This document shows positions 62,801 to 64,000 of a stretch of 64,000 nt of DNA, one piece after another. The stretch covers positions 3,162,001 to 3,226,000 of the forward strand of contig CM048847.1 in assembly GCA_026545225.1 (NCBI GenBank). The letters are read 5' to 3'. The notes under the pieces were generated by a model that had not been told where the DNA came from, ran no database searches, and saw nothing but the letters and a program-made list of their open reading frames with translations. This DNA is from Cornus controversa. Lineage: Eukaryota > Streptophyta > Magnoliopsida > Cornales > Cornaceae. How positions within the stretch are numbered: the first letter of the stretch is position 1; each line of letters opens with the position of its first letter. The position numbers and the translations under genes are program-made.

Positions 62801-64000
62801 CATGATTTCACGTGGATTGGACTTTTCGAATCAGTACAAGTCAAACGAAACAAGTTCGAAACCGTTGTTGTCATTCTCTATTCTTCTGGACATCCAAATG
62901 GTCAATTCTAGCACAAAGCGCCATACGGTTGTCGTCATGCCTGATTATTGCAAGCAATTGTTCTTTACGACTCAGAACAACTCAAACCAACATGGATGAA
63001 GATCGGATCGACATGCTCGTCGTTTCTTTGGGACGCTTTGATGGTTTTATTTAGAAAAAAAGCATCGTACGATTAGTATTATGATACGACTTCTCTGGGA
63101 ATGTGATTTTCTAATCAAAACAACTCAAATGAAACAAGTTTAAAATGGTTGGTAGCTTGCTAATTGTTTCCGCTAGATGTCCAAACGGTCGAATTTGGAA
63201 CAAAGCACCATACGGTTGTGATGAAGTTCAGATTGACATGTTCACCACTTCTTTTGGATGCTTTGATGGTCTAATATGGAAAAAAGAAACTTACGATTCT
63301 GATTATGGCACGACTTCTCAAGGAATGGGTTTTTGAATCAGAACAACTCAAACTAAACTTGTTTAAAATCCTTGATAGCTTGGGAATTGTTTCTTTTACT
63401 TTTCCAGATGGTTGAAGTTGGCATAGAGCACCATACGGTTGTGATCATTAATGAGTGCAGCAAGGAATTACTATTTTTGATTCAGGACGTCCTGATGGTT
63501 GAATTTGGCATAAAGCAATGTATAATTCTAAGTATGGCACGATTTCATGTGGATTGGGACTTTTCGAATCAGGACAAGTAAAACGAAACAAGTTCGAAAC
63601 CGTTGTTGTCATTCTCTATTTTTCTGAACATCCAGATGGTCAATTCTAGCACAAAACGCCATACGGTTGTTGTCATGCCTGATTATTACAAGCAATTGTT
63701 CTTTTCGACTCAGAACAAGTCAAACAAACATGGATGAAGATCGGATCGACATGCTCGTCGTTTCTTTGGGACGCTTTGATGGTTTCATTTAGAAAAAACC
63801 AGCGTACGATTAGTATTATGGCACGACTTCTCTTGGAATGCGGTTTTCGAATCAAAACAACTCAAATGAAACAAGTTTAAAATGGTCGGTAGCTTGCTAA
63901 TTGTTTCCTTTAGATGTCCAAACGGTCGAACTTGGAACGAAGCACCATACGGTTGTGATGAAGATCGGATTGACATGTTCGTCACTTCTTTTGGATGCTT
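41813..64000. repeat. 737-bp tandem satellite, right segment (about 30 units, runs off the window)
   Basis: The array continues in phase: after removal of the 31179-41812 insertion and one TGTCC, the unit spacing across the junction is 738 bp. Copies 10 units apart (about 7.37 kb) match better than neighbours; for example the unit from 44220 matches 51588, and 53206 matches 60571. Three-unit blocks are repeated at 56.3-58.5, 58.5-60.7 and partly 60.6-62.8 kb. The pattern shows ongoing unequal exchange. No centromere-specific insertion or gene is visible, so the chromosomal site is unknown. Confidence 0.97.

Overview
The window looks like repeat-only plant heterochromatin. I found no host gene, tRNA or rRNA. 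A flowering plant is suggested by a Ty3/gypsy chromovirus of Tekay/Del type primed by initiator-methionine tRNA, by LTRs of about 3 kb, by nested LTR insertions, and by a long tandem satellite. I do not recognise the satellite and cannot name the species.

Layout. (1) A tandem satellite with a unit of about 737 bp fills 1-498, 20078-31178 and 41813-64000, roughly 46 units. It would be one continuous array without two insertions, because the repeat phase is kept across both. (2) The first insertion, 499-20077 (target duplication TTTAA), is a three-level nest. The outermost layer is a solo LTR of the Tekay family, on the + strand. Inside it (1928-18510, target duplication GCTAT) lies a second solo LTR, on the - strand, from a related family called 'Y' here. 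Inside that (3994-17224) lies a composite element 'X' arranged LTR-internal-LTR-partial internal. X has almost no coding content, but its LTRs are nearly identical and its priming, polypurine and terminal signals are those of a Tekay partner. (3) The second insertion, 31179-41812 (target duplication TGTCC), is a very young Tekay-type element on the - strand. It looks whole: two 2856-bp LTRs differing at about two positions by eye, and one 1537-codon gag-pol frame at 34082-38695.

How the parts relate. The autonomous Tekay element, X and Y share the LTR terminus CGGGGCGT(T)(G)ACA. X and the Tekay element also share the tRNA-iMet primer site, a short hairpin next to it, the polypurine region and two conserved blocks inside the LTR. 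This suggests that X was mobilised by Tekay enzymes. The least expected structure is in the LTRs. Y carries eight hairpins in a row whose loops are constant but whose stems change in a compensatory way. The Tekay LTR carries a comparable series of about six, plus a cluster of eight or nine TTTCGATTAATCGAAA palindromes. None of these encodes protein. Their covariation is the best candidate here for an undescribed structural or regulatory system.

The satellite has its own history. Each unit is built of three related blocks, at least two unit subfamilies are interleaved, and copies recur at spacings of 3, 5 and 10 units. The 10-unit spacing holds across the second insertion once that insertion is subtracted. 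All identities and counts were made by eye.
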